Origin: Panaeolus papilionaceus
Taxonomy: Eukaryota; Basidiomycota; Agaricomycetes; Agaricales
Assembly: GCA_015501605.1 (NCBI GenBank)
Contig: JADNRZ010000017.1
Location: 310,001-374,000, forward strand
Direction: 5' to 3'
DNA length: 64,000 nucleotides
Part shown: one piece after another, positions 36,694-49,000 of the stretch
How positions within the stretch are numbered: the stretch's first letter is position 1
How the letters are laid out: each line of letters opens with the position of its first letter
The notes under the pieces: model-generated
Databases searched by the model: none
What the model was told of the DNA's origin: nothing
What the model saw: the letters and a program-made list of their open reading frames with translations, nothing else
Translations under genes and position numbers: made by a program

Positions 36694-39465
36694 TTACTCC
36701 AATGTAATATACAAATGCTTCGTCGTCAACAGTGCCTTCGCACCTGGAACCACAACAATCGTCTGGGTGTTATCAATGATCATCGCCGGGCCATTAACCA
36801 CATCCCCAACCTCCAGATCATCCAACAAGTACACCGGTGTATCATCGACCCGTCCTACTTTGTTGAAGTACACGCTGTGTCGGGTTGCGACTTTGGCGTC
36901 GTGCTCAACGTGTTTCTGGGTGATCTCCGCTACTTCTTCGTAGACCGATTTACCCAGGCTGTCGAAGGTCTTTCCGATACCTCGGACCTGCGTTTCGAGT
37001 CGAGTCAGGTCAAGCTGAATAAACAGACATCTAGAACAAAGGTACCTTGATATCATCAACAATAATGCTCTTTGTATCGAGCAAGAATCCAAACTCGCTC
37101 TTATACACCCTCTTAAACGCGGCCTCAAAGTCCTCACCATCGTCCCCATTCTGCTCCTTCTCGTTTGGCAGCACCATCAAAGCGGTATCGGTCCCGTCGA
37201 AGCGCATGTTGAGCATTCTCTCTGTGTGGATACGCGAGTCCTGGAACCCTTGTTTTCTCAGCTCTTCTCGAACAGCCGCATCCATCTTATCGAGCCTCGA
37301 AATCAAGGTAGACTTGTTCTGGGGGGTATAAAATGTTGAACAGGGTTCCTGGAGCTCATAGGCGCTTCAACGTTTATCAGCAACTCGTTTGATGAGGGGA
37401 GGATGGCAAAGTCTTACCGATCTGCTAATGCTAGGCCATACGCAGACAAGATGGAGCTGTAGCGATGAATAAGAATCGTCTTAATTCCGAGCAGACTTGC
37501 AATCTCGCAAGCGTGTTGGCCACCTGCTCCTCCGAAGCTAGCCAGGACGTGTTTCGAGGTTGCATGACCTCGTGCTTCTGTCAAAGCTCTGATAGGCCTT
37601 GCCATGGTTTCATTTGCGACTTTGATAAAACTACACGCTCGTCAATCGACATCTACCATAGAAGCAAGCTAAGGGAGTGACTTACCCGTAAACGATTTCG
37701 TCGAGACTGAGTTTGCTTTCTCCATAGCTTTGATTGATTTCTTCTGCGACCTTTTCGAACGCAGATCGCGAAGCTTCGATATCAAGGGGCTCCTTTTCTG
37801 ACTTTCCAAAGATCTTTGGGAAGAAATCAGTAACGAGGCGACCAAGAAGCAGGTTGGCGTCAGTAACAGCCAGTGGGCCGCCTTTGCTGTTAACGTGATA
37901 TGAGAATCCGATGGTATTGTAGCTTGGATGAAACGTACCGATAGCATGCAGGCCCAGGGTGCGCACCAGCGCTTTCGGGACCAGCGAGGAAGAGCCCATT
38001 TCTGAACGTCAGACACGACCCTCCTCCGGCTGCGACTGTGTTGATGTCCAACTGTGGAGATTGAATCGTGACTCCAGCAGTTGTCGTTTCGTAGACAACC
38101 TCATATCGGCCATCGAATCGAGAAACATCAGTGGATGTGCCGCCAACATCCAATCTGGTACAAGGGGAAGTCAAAAACGATGTCGAAGCAGAAAAAAGAG
38201 AGTATTTACCCAATGATTGGAGTCTTTCGTTTTTCATCCCAACTCGTCAAGGCATAGCCGACAACACCACCAGCTGGACCGCTAAGAATACTCTTCAAGC
38301 CAGAGAAATTGTTGAGATCGACGAGACCACCATCGCTGCCCATAAACTCCACTCGAGGAGTGCGTAGGTTTCCATCTCTAAGCTGAGCATCAAATCCATT
38401 GAAGAACCCGTCCAGGTATTCCTTGAGGATAGGCGTAAGGTACGCATCAGCAGTCGACGAGACGCCTCGAGGGACCATCTTGATCATGGGCAGCAACTGA
38501 GCCGATTCCGAAACATGGGTGAAGCCAACAGAGCGAGCTAGCTTTCCGATGAGGTTCTCGTGATCGGGGTATGTGTAGGAATGGACGAGCACGATGGCAA
38601 GAGATCTGTACCCCTCATCGTATAACTTTTGCAAGTCTCTGCGAATGGGTTCTTCCTCGGGCTCCTTGAGAATGCGGACAGCCTCTCCAGACAAGCCTTT
38701 GACGATCTTTCCAGGGCCTTCTGCATCACCGACGCCGTCCCAGCCCTTCCCGCGATACCCTCGCACGACATTTCCATCCTCATCAAATTGAACAGCGTGC
38801 TCTTCTGCTTTGGGGTCTGAGGTATATCCGACAAGGGTAACGCGTTCGTCAACTTCGAGAACGGTGGAGTAGAGAGGAGGAGGTCGGCGAATATTGAGAT
38901 CAAATATTTTGGGACGCGACTGATTTCCGATGAGTAGTAAGTCTTTGAAACCTTTTGTAATGAGTAGAGCGTGTTTGTGGCCTTTTCGTTCAAGAAGAGC
39001 GTTGGTGGCAACAGTCGTCGACAAACGGATGTACTCTGCGACGTTGAAATAAGTTTCAATTAAAACTAATTAGTGATTGGTCAATGTCAAAACAGGGGCT
39101 AATTGCACACCAATTTTATCAGTCTTCAGGACCTGCCCTCTTGGTATCTTCTCCCCCGTTACTATTTCCAAAACGCGCCTGATTCCCTCCGTTGGTGCAT
39201 CTTCGTAGTTTCCTCGATCTTGTGATACTGATACGCAAATATTCAGTCAGAAACGGTTGTGATCATGAGTCGTGCCTGTGAGACTCACGTAACTTCACCA
39301 CCAGTTCCTTCCTTTCTTCTGGATTTTGGGGATCGGGGTATGATCTACACGCAATGAGTTGGAAGTTTGGTACAAGATTGAGAGCACCCACGCATGTACG
39401 TCACAGAAAGTGCCACCTCTGTCAGCGCAGATACGAATGGAATGGTCTGGAATACTGGCAGCCAT
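36694..39465 (-). CDS. 5-oxoprolinase-like protein, hydantoinase-A half only
   Basis: The start is ATG 39465 ([20 protein letters not shown], the conserved N-terminal ATP-grasp-like motif of hydantoinase A/oxoprolinase). Minus-strand exons follow: [146 protein letters not shown], and a C-terminal ...[19 protein letters not shown] then TAA at 36694. Canonical eukaryotic 5-oxoprolinase is about 1,300 residues and continues into a hydantoinase-B domain. Here translation ends where that domain should begin and no such domain occurs downstream in the window. The full enzyme hydrolyses 5-oxoproline with ATP in the gamma-glutamyl cycle; whether this half is active alone is unknown. Confidence 0.85.
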
Positions 39466-40633
39466 GTTGTGGTTGATTCAGAGGATGTTTTAGATGTTTT
39501 GGTTTGGTATGTGTCCAATCGTTCACCAAGAAAGCGTTGTCGAGCTAGAAACGTCGAAGATAAATGAGTGAACGATGTCTGCCTTATTAAAAAGACCGGC
39601 TCGGAAGACGTACGGAACCAAAGCCCCAAATCCTTTGCTGACACTTCACTCTCAGCGATGTCTATAATTGGTTAATCAATGGCACCATCCGGGTAGATAA
39701 AGTATTGGCAGAGTTCTTGAACCTCGCACAGTAGACCAAAATAAATGAAGGAAAGGAGAAGGAAATAAGTTAGGTGTCGTGTAAAGGCCCCTCGGGATTG
39801 AAATTTAGGATTGAATACGTCCAAAGAACAGATGATTCTTCGAAGTGTTGATTGGACAATCGAACACAAGTACCGGTAAGCCTGACCGGTTGAGGGCATC
39901 TAAGCCACTCTGCTTGATTCGTTCATGCTACAGGGGTCCTTCGCCGTGCACTTGCAGCAATATAAAAGATGAACATTCGCCGCTATGCCCCACATCTCTG
40001 AAAAAATAAGGTTATTGTTTGGCACTCAGGAGGCCCTGGCCCTCTGAGTGTGAGCTTCGAAAGAGACGCTACTCTTTCTCATTTGGATTGCTCGACCAAG
40101 CATGTCAGCTGTTCAGGTTGAATTCGTAGCACCTTGATTTGTTCAAGATTCGATGAAGACTGATGGAAATGGTATAATTGCAACCAAACTCCTTCGCCAT
40201 TCCGAATACATTTCCTCTCTTGAATCAAGTTAGTAGTCCCTTATTTTACCGTGTTACGTGCCAGTTCCTTCGGGAACTCCGATATGCGAACCAAATGGTA
40301 TCCCTCAGTCCCTGCTGGGTTGCATGGACTGTTCGACAGCTTAACAATGCCTTTGGCACCATTTCAACTAGACCTCAGCTTACTTGGCGCCACTTGTGAT
40401 CATGTGCTAAGAAGGCTGCGCATTCGGAAAACGAGCTGAATTTTTTGGTAGATAAGAGGTGTACAAAGCGTTTGAAAGGCAAAACAACGAACAGCCAGCT
40501 TTAGTGATCAAGTAATGTGGGAATGACTTGCTCAAATTGGATGTCAATTTACCTGTCAACAACTTTTCAGAGCATTTGCATTTCGTCCTCCCGAGGACAC
40601 AAAGCTCAGCACATTCGGTCAAACTATATCCTA
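39466..40633. promoter_or_regulatory. Divergent intergenic region between oxoprolinase-like gene and MTO1
   Basis: About 1.2 kb between head-to-head genes. It carries several 60-100 codon frames on both strands without family resemblance or splice-supported extension. I see no distinct regulatory motif. Confidence 0.5.
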
Positions 40634-43499
40634 ATGCTTCAATGGTCCCATAGACAACTCCGACGCCACGGTTTGAACAGACTTACGTCGCGTCTGGCAC
40701 GCCAAATTTCGAGATATGACGGTTAGTTGTGCAACCAATTACCTGAGCCAATACAGTTGCTTATAGTGACTGTGCTATTGCAATTACAGTATGTGTCATT
40801 GGCGGAGGTCATGCTGGGTGCGAAGCTGCAGCTGGAGCAGCAAGAACTGGGGCTAAAACAGTGCTTCTGACACAGAAGTTGGAAACGGTCGGGGAACTCT
40901 CGTGCAATCCCTCGATCGGAGGTGTCGGGAAAGGTACTTTAGTGCGAGAGGTCGACGCCTTGGATGGCTTGATTGGAAAAGTTGCTGGTATGTGGAATCT
41001 ATCTTTGAATATGCCACCAAACTCAACCCCATGCCCTTTCCGCAGACAAAGCCGGAATCCAGTTTCAGATTCTGAACCGTTCGAAGGGTGCAGCGGTATG
41101 GGTATGTGGCACCACCAAAACACATAAACGCGTCAAATGAACATGATATTGCTATGTTCGTTCCACAGGGACCTAGGGCACAAATCGACCGCACCTTGTA
41201 CAAAAAACATATGCAGGGCATGCTATTCAGTTATCCCAATCTTGATGTTCGAGCCGGAAGCGTGTTCGACCTCGTTATTGAACGTTCCCGGTCAGACGCT
41301 CGATCGTGGGGTAAAATCATTGGTGTCAAACTTGGTATGCCTTCTTCCATTTCGATACTCCACTTTTTGACCCCATTTGCTAGACAGTGGCGAGGTAATT
41401 TCATGCTCTCAGGTCGTAATCTGCACAGGGACCTTCCTGTCAGGCGAGATTCATATCGGTAAAAATATCTAGCTCATATTGAAGAACATTGTCTCAATTA
41501 TGTATAGGCATGAAACGTTTTCCTGCTGGCCGTATGGGGGATGATCCCTCAATCGGTCTCTCGGCATCTTTGAAAGCTGCAGGGTTCCGACTTGGAAGGT
41601 TACAAACTGGCACCCCAGCGAGGCTGGATGGAAAGACGATAAACTTTGAAGGGATGGAGAGGCAAATTGGTGATGTTGTTCCTTCACCATTCAGTTTCAT
41701 GCACGATTCCGTTGATAATGTCGTGAGTTATTGCACACAGCCTTTCACCCGTCGTTTTAACTGAAGTTCCACAGGATAACCAAATCAGCTGCTTTAAAAC
41801 CACCACGACGCCAGCCACTCATAAAATTATCAAGGATAATATCCACCTCAGTTGTCATATTCAGGAAACGAAACGAGGTACATATTGTATTGTATTGTGG
41901 AGTTAATTTAACCTTGATAGCTTACATTGCAATAGGGCCACGGTATTGTCCATCTTTAGAAGCGAAGATACTGAGGTTTGGACACAAGGACCACCACAAT
42001 GTTTGGTTGGAACCCGAGGGATATGACACAGGTCCGTCTCTGTCTCTGTAGCGTAAACAACGAAGCTGACGTGGGGATTTGGAAGATATTATTTACCCCA
42101 ATGGTATATCATGTAGCATACCTGAAGAGGTGCAAGAGAGCATGCTCCGTACTATACCCGGATTGGAGAACGTGCAGATGGTTAAACCAGCCTATGGCGT
42201 TGAGTACGACTATATCGATCCACGCGAACTCGCTCGTGAGTATTGCCGCTTTGACTTGTGGCTATGACTGATTTTTCTTCATCCTCAGCAACCCTGGAAA
42301 CCCACAGATTGAAGGTAGAATTCTTATCTTTCACGACAGAACCTTATCTCAACTATGTTCCAGGGTTTGTTCCTTGCTGGGCAAATTAATGGTAACGGTG
42401 CAGCGTGTTGTGCGGGGCCGATAGAGCATTGACAACCTTTCGCAGGTACCACCGGATACGAAGAAGCTGCTGCACAAGGCGTTGTAGCTGGCATTAACGC
42501 TGGGTTGGCAGCTCTAAGAAAACCTTCTCTGACCCTCACACGCGCAGACGGATTCACAGGGGTCATGATAGATGACCTCATTGTGAAGGGTGCTGAAGAA
42601 CCATGTAGGCATCCACTTTGCGGTACTAATTATATCTCTTTACTCATTCGAGATGACACAGATCGTATGTTTACTGCGCGGTCAGAATATCGAATGAGCA
42701 TCAGAAGCGATAATGCGGCCATGAGATTGACAGAAAAGGGTGCGAATAGAGTCCAATGCAATTTAATTGACCCCCTTTTGACTTGTGCCTCTTCCTCATA
42801 GGTCGCCTCGCGGGTGCCGTATCAGATGATAGATGGACCAGGTTTAAGGAAACAAGGGATACCTTGCTCGAGGTAAAAGAAATTCTCAAGGCCAAATCAT
42901 TGAGTCCTCAAAGTTGGGCAAACCATGACATTTGTGTCCAACGTGATGGGGTCATGCGAAGGTTTGATATATTTTTTTGACTTCAGGGAAGATCATCTCA
43001 ATTGCTTGAATAGTGCCTTTCAGATCCTGCGCTATCCTGGGGTAAATACTACACACCTGCTTGGCCTCTTCCCTCAGTTAGCTGCCATCAATCCCAAAAT
43101 TCTTTCACGGCTTGACATTGAAGGTTAGCAGGGCCATTTTAATCGGAGCACTATAGCTTACTCTATTTGATGACTTAGGTCAATACGATCCCCACTTAAC
43201 GCGCCAAGAAGCCGATTTGCGTACCTTTGCCGAAGACGAGTCGTTGACGTTGGATCCTAAATTGGAATATTCTGCCATTCCAGGATTGAGTAGCGAGGTC
43301 ATTGAGAAACTATACACTGTTAAACCTACGACCATCGTCAGTCACCACGTCCGCCCGTCTGTCTAATTAGCCACTTACTTCTTCACAGGGTGCGGCCAAG
43401 CGAATGGAGGGTATGACACCAACATCCCTGATTTCCCTACTCAAGCATGCCAAACGAACCAGGTGGCTTGCGTCGACGCCATCTTCCCTCGCCATTTAA
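40634..43499 (+). CDS. MTO1: Mitochondrial tRNA wobble-uridine carboxymethylaminomethylation enzyme MTO1 (MnmG/GidA family)
   Basis: ATG 40634 gives a basic presequence ([20 protein letters not shown]) leading across an intron into [20 protein letters not shown], the FAD-binding dinucleotide fold. Family signatures follow: [112 protein letters not shown] and [16 protein letters not shown]. The C-terminal domain has LRYPGV and [12 protein letters not shown], and ends near [14 protein letters not shown]. It pairs with MSS1/GTPBP3 to modify mitochondrial tRNA position 34 uridines. More than ten short introns join in frame. The stop is TAA 43497. Confidence 0.94.
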
Positions 43500-44128
43500 T
43501 CCCATGGACTAAAAAAGCCACAATCCCACTCCAATCTCATGTTGGCTTCTCATAGACTTTATTCAGTCTACCTACGGACCAAGCCGCATTCGATCATGGT
43601 CTGTCAACTGCAAAAGCAGCCGACGACACAAATTAGCGATTTATGATGGGAAAAACGTCAAAATCCATCGTCGTTCCAGGCACCAAGCCCATGGAAGACT
43701 GGTTATTAGCAAAATCAACCTACTGTACTCGGACATTTACACCATGGCTGTCAGGAAGTTCACCTGTTACATATCGTCTGCGTGCCCATTCGCTCACATT
43801 CAATCCCCTCATGTCAAAACACACTTCTCACGACGCACACCTATCCACCTTGCTCAAGTCCATCCCTGGCATCGCAGTTGAATGACCTCCGCATTTTTTC
43901 CGTACGAGGGACTTGGTTCTTCGTGAGGCGTGAGACGAAGGAGTATGCTCCCCGTTTCGGACTTGGCGCGAAATCTGAATCTTTTTTTTTTGGTCATGTC
44001 GAATTAAGTTGGGCCATTTCCGAGCTTATCTGGTTTCAGTAATAGCTTAAATAGCACTTCATATTCATTGCAATGCTACCCACCCCTTGCCAGTTTTTCG
44101 CATCTCAATCTCGTCTCACGAGTCAACA
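43500..44128. other. Intergenic region upstream of the TauD-type gene
   Basis: No supported gene. It contains short unassigned frames and a T-tract at 43981-43993. Confidence 0.5.
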
Positions 44129-45627
44129 ATGTATTCCAACCGCTTCCTTCGTTCCTTGAGCCACTTCAAGCATTACGATGCTACCCCTCATGTTGGCACC
44201 ATCTTTCCAGACAGCAACGTCCAGTTGTCTCGTCTTTTGTCGTCTGCCGACTCGGATAATTATATTAAGGATCTGGCGGTGCTCGTCGCACACCGTGGTG
44301 TTGTTTTCTTTAAGAACCAGGACCTTAACATTGAACAACAGCGACAACTCGCCAATCGCCTTGGCCTGCTCTCGGGCAAGCCAGCTTCCTCGGGATTACA
44401 CAGGCACCCACTCACCCCTGACGGTACTGAACTTGGAGACGATGTGTTGACTATTTCTTCGGCCAAGTAAGCGTGTCATGAATCTCTTCGTTCTCTGGAC
44501 TTATATGCCCACACAGAAAGGTATCAGACCGTGTACTTCGAGCGAGTGGCCGGTGGCACACTGATGTCACTTATGAACCTGTCCCATCGGACTATGCAGT
44601 ATGTCTTGCCGCTCTATGTACGCAATTATTATCTGATAACCACACTTCATGTAGATTTTGAAAATGGTCACTGCCCCCACTAGTACGTTTATTATTCCTT
44701 TGTGTGATGTATATGTGCTCAAATAAAATGTTCTTAGCCGGAGGCGATACTTTGGTGAGCTGTCTCGACAGTACGAACTTGATCACGCTCTGATGTTGTG
44801 CTTCAATCCATAGTGGGCAAGGTGAGATTAAGTGACCCTGAATTGTGCTCGTTTACTGATAAACTACCAACTAAACAGTGCATATGAGGCATACGATCGT
44901 TTATCCCCAGCCTACAGAAAGTTCTTGGAAGGCTTGACTGCTGAACATGCAGCCCCTGATTTCCACGAAGTACGTCGCTTTACTACGACAAGTCCCCGAG
45001 CATTATATCTTTTCTAACTGCGGTGAATAGTGGGCAAGGCAGGCTGGATTCAACATCTCTGCAGGTCCAAGAGGTGCTCCACTCAATGTCGGAACTAACC
45101 TTTCTGCTATCCAGTAAGTCCAATACATGTTACTGAACTCAAACATCGTAGTGACCTCTTGCCATAGCCCTGTTATTCGTACCCATCCTGTAACGGGTTA
45201 CAAAGCACTATTTGTCAACAAAGTGTAAGCGCTCATCGTGGTCTCGAACTACTCTATGTCTCATCATACGCGCACAGGTTTACCCGTAAAATAATGGAAC
45301 TGACCCCTGACGAATCTGACGAGGTCCTTGCCTTCCTTGCAAGGCATGTCGCAGAGAACCATGACTTCCAGATGCGTTACAAGTGGGACAAGAATGACAT
45401 TGCAATTTGGGACAACCGATGCACATTCCATACCCCTACGTAAGTTGCTTCTCTCCTCTCGATCCCTTCATTGAATTTGGTTTGTTTGCTAACCCCTGAC
45501 TGCCAGACTCGACTATGAAGAACTTCGAATTGGACACCGAGTTGTCAGTCTTGGAGAAGTACCTTACTTTGACCCCAATTCGAAATCTCGGAGAGAAGAT
45601 ATGAACGCAGAAAAATGTAACCAGTAA
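44129..45627 (+). CDS. TauD/TfdA-family 2-oxoglutarate/Fe(II) dioxygenase
   Basis: The start is ATG 44129 (MYSNRFLRSLSHFKHYDATP). Exons read HVGTIFPDSNVQLSRLLSSA, LAVLVAHRGVVFFKNQDLNI, LANRLGLLSGKPASSGLHRH, then SGRWHTDVTYEPVPSDYAIL, TAPTTGGDTLWA, SAYEAYDRLSPAYRKFLEGL, HPVIRTHPVTGYKALFVNK and DIAIWDNRCTFHTPTLDY, and the gene ends NAEKCNQ, with TAA at 45625. Fe(II) ligands are visible as His and Asp of WHTD and the distal His of CTFHTP; an Arg in the C-terminal RIGHRV is in place to bind 2-oxoglutarate. In fungi such enzymes release sulfite from taurine or other sulfonates, or act on related substrates; the substrate here is not determined. Several introns of 45-60 nt join in frame. It is unrelated to the Tet-like enzyme at 19954. 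Confidence 0.9.
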
Positions 45628-45996
45628 ATTTATTAAAGCAAAATCAAATCCTTTCTCTTTGTCTGTTCCCCCCTCATCATGTGTTGACCAACTGGAAAGT
45701 GACCTGCAACCTGGAGGCAGACAGACAGACAACGCCACAGACCCCTCTAGACTTGAGTCCAAGTATCGCATCTCGTTTACATCTCGTCCCAAGATCCGTA
45801 GCAGCAAGCCCCACCCTGCCTACCGACGTCGAAAATATATCATAACCAATCAGGCGTGGTCCAGCACAGTTAAAGTTAAATGAACATACGGCAGGCCCTT
45901 GTTTCAAGCTCTTTGCCACATTCTGCTTGATGTCGATATCCCCTTGCATGAAATGCCAAAGTCCACACAGACAGTCGAAAGTCCGAAGCTGGGCTC
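45628..45996. other. 3' region of the TauD-type gene up to the first 4.4 kb transposon
   Basis: No gene seen. The first copy of the element begins at 46004. Confidence 0.5.
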
Positions 45997-46003
45997 CTGT
46001 CAG
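45997..46003 (+). repeat. Target-site duplication (left), copy 1
   Basis: CTGTCAG, repeated exactly at 50451-50457 directly outside the terminal inverted repeats. Confidence 0.88.
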
Positions 46004-49000
46004 TGGTGATGCCCAATCCCTGTCACTGCTGATTGAGCGTCACACTTTACCATGACTGTGACACCTCCTCAAATCTGAATCACCTCGATTCCCTTCCTCA
46101 TGGAGCCATTCCCCGTAAAAACAGTGGTGGGTTGTATGTGTGATCTCTAAATGAATTAGTTTAAGTACATATAAGGTTATATAATGTTGAAAAAGTGTAG
46201 ATAAATGACAAAAATTAAGATCTCCCTGCCAAAATGACCCAAAAGCAAGTTCTTCTCGCTATCTGCTCAGAAATTAGTCCTAGGGCTACAACTTCTTGGT
46301 AAACTAACCTTTTTATTTTATGCACAAGGTCACCATAAGGGTGGATTTTTAATTGGTGCATGTATTTAAGGTTTTCTTGCCTAAAAATTACTGGTTTGAC
46401 ATGATAGAGAGAATATATAGAAATTCTGGCCTTATAGCTGTGTTCTATATTTAAAAGCGATTCCAAAATCAATTTATTTCATGAGAAACGAATGAGTATT
46501 GACTGAGATCTCAATAGGCATGTTTTAATGTGCTCAAACGGAGCGGCCGCGCATCAAGAAGTCGTGGGAATATGTCTGAACTGTGCAGTGCGAAGACTAC
46601 TTATTTTATTGTGAGGGTATTTTTAACTCCAAGGTCACAAATAGAGTTAATATGTGCCAATATGATGTCCAACAATTGTTCCATTTTTTTTCATTCCTTA
46701 ATTTTCGACTCACACTGAGCTGCCTGCATATTGGTGTCAACTTCAATCAGAGCACACAGCACAGCCACCATCTAAACTTGAGTCGAGACTCATGGTGCAG
46801 GGTGAAGACTCATCTCACTGCCACGATGCACCAGGGCCTTACTACAATCCTGTTCCCCACTCCTGCGCCTGTGCTCTGGATTATGTTTGATGCTAAATAT
46901 GGCTAAGAGCAGTATAATGTATTAATTCACGTGTATTACACACATCTGTTGCCCCAAAGAATTAAATATTACTTGCTTCCATCGTGATTCCAAGTCTTCA
47001 GCCCCATATTTTATCCTGTACCACTCAGTTTCTTGGTCTCTAGAGCTATCCAGATACTCGTTGTCCATCAAATTAATCTATTGAAACAGTAAGATCAGTC
47101 AGATTGAGATACCTTTATTATAATTTAATCTAAAGTGGTGTACTTAGATATGGCCCCAACAAAAGCTGCACTTCGAATCAATCTTGCTAAAGGAAGGGCT
47201 GTTCTGGCAGAAAAAAAGAATTTAATTCAGCATGGTGCAACTGTTGAGAGCCTCAAGAATCGGCTCTACAATGCACTGGAGCACACCAAAGAACTTGAAG
47301 CAGAACTTGAAGAACGAAGCAAGGTCATTATTCAACTCAATACAAAGATCACGAAGCTGGAGACATCAAAAACTGACCTACAAGGCGAAATCAAGACCTG
47401 GAAATCAAAATACGATATGACCTACCACAAATATCAGATGGCCAACCAAAAGATGCGACGAGGTTTACAGAAACAGGACAGTCTTGAAGCTCAGGTCAAG
47501 CTATTCGAGGATGTTGCTGAGAAGCATCGCAAACACCTGGTTAATAGCAGCAGGGATTCTCGTTATGCAATTACCTTCCTTCGAAAAACAAATGAAGAGC
47601 TTCAAAGTCAACTATCAACTTCACTCTCAGCCTGGACCAAATGTCTTGATTCACTAAAGCAGCAGCTCAAGATGCAAACTCATGATGTGAAAAATACACG
47701 TTCATCTTTCAAGAAGCTTCAAAAGGAATCTCGAACAAAACTCAAGGATCTGACAAAGCAAAACCACCGCACAACCTTGGCCCATAATCGCGCAATAGCA
47801 TCAGCCAAGGCAACAATGTCAAAACACCATCTTATGAAGAAGGGAGTTTTCACTGAAGAGACTCGAGATGTTGTCCAGCTCCTGGTAAAGGCTGGCTGCT
47901 CAGCCCAGTATATCAATGAAGTCATTGCTGCAGTGCTTCGGTCAGCAGGGATTGAACCTGTGGGTAGTATTGGGCGGTCTTCAGTTGCTCGAATCGTTCA
48001 GGAGGGTTTTATTGCCGCACAGATCCAGCTAGGGCACGAAATGCAGATGACGAAGGGTATGACCTTCAGTGCAGATGGGACTGGACACCGAAATATCAAC
48101 TACAATTCTCGACATGTTCATCTACGTGCTGAGGACTACTCTCATTCAACTTCATCCCAGTCACCTCAGACTTCCGAGACAAAGCATGTCACCCGGTTTC
48201 TTGGAATCATGCCATCACTTGATAATTCAAGTGAGGAGGCAATCTTGGATTGGAAATCTTCTCTTTCCAACATTCTCAGTCTCTATAACCGCAGCCCATT
48301 TGGCAAGCGCACTGGAGGTGCTAGCTTATTTCGTCTTGTTGATGTCTTGGTCAAACTGACAGGCATGAATTCGGACCATTGTGCAAAGGAGAAGAAGGAT
48401 GCACAGAAGTTCAAAGAGCTGAAGGAGGAGGCAGTAAATCAGCACCTTGGCAAGGATGCACTACTGGAAAAGTCTTTGCCTGAGATTAACATCTTGTATG
48501 CTCAGGCAGAACTTGACATGATTTCAGCAGCAGGTGGAAAACAAAAGTGGAACCAGCTGTCACCTGATGTCCAGGCATCCAAACGTATCCTTATGCTTGA
48601 AGGTGTTGTTGCTCAACTGGGAAAGGAGGCATATGAGCTCCTCTCAGAGAGTGAGCAGAGAACACTTCACTTGTTCATCTGGGTGGGGTGTGGGTGCCAT
48701 AAAGATCTCAATACAGTTCGAAGTGGCTATCGAGCCATGTCACAATGGTGGGATGAAAACCATCTGACCCAACCAGGAATTGATCGACCAGTCCAGCTTC
48801 GGAATCGAGAGAACCAATTTGTTCTTGAAGAACGTGATGATGCACTGATCAATGGCGATGAGACAACTCCAGCACAGGAAATGGCCTTTGCTCGAACAAC
48901 TGGTGGTGCAATCAAAGCAGCTGAGCTTGCTGGTGCATTATTCAACCACAAGGATGATAAAAAGGGACATCATGATCTCTTCCACTGGTGGTGGAGAGTG

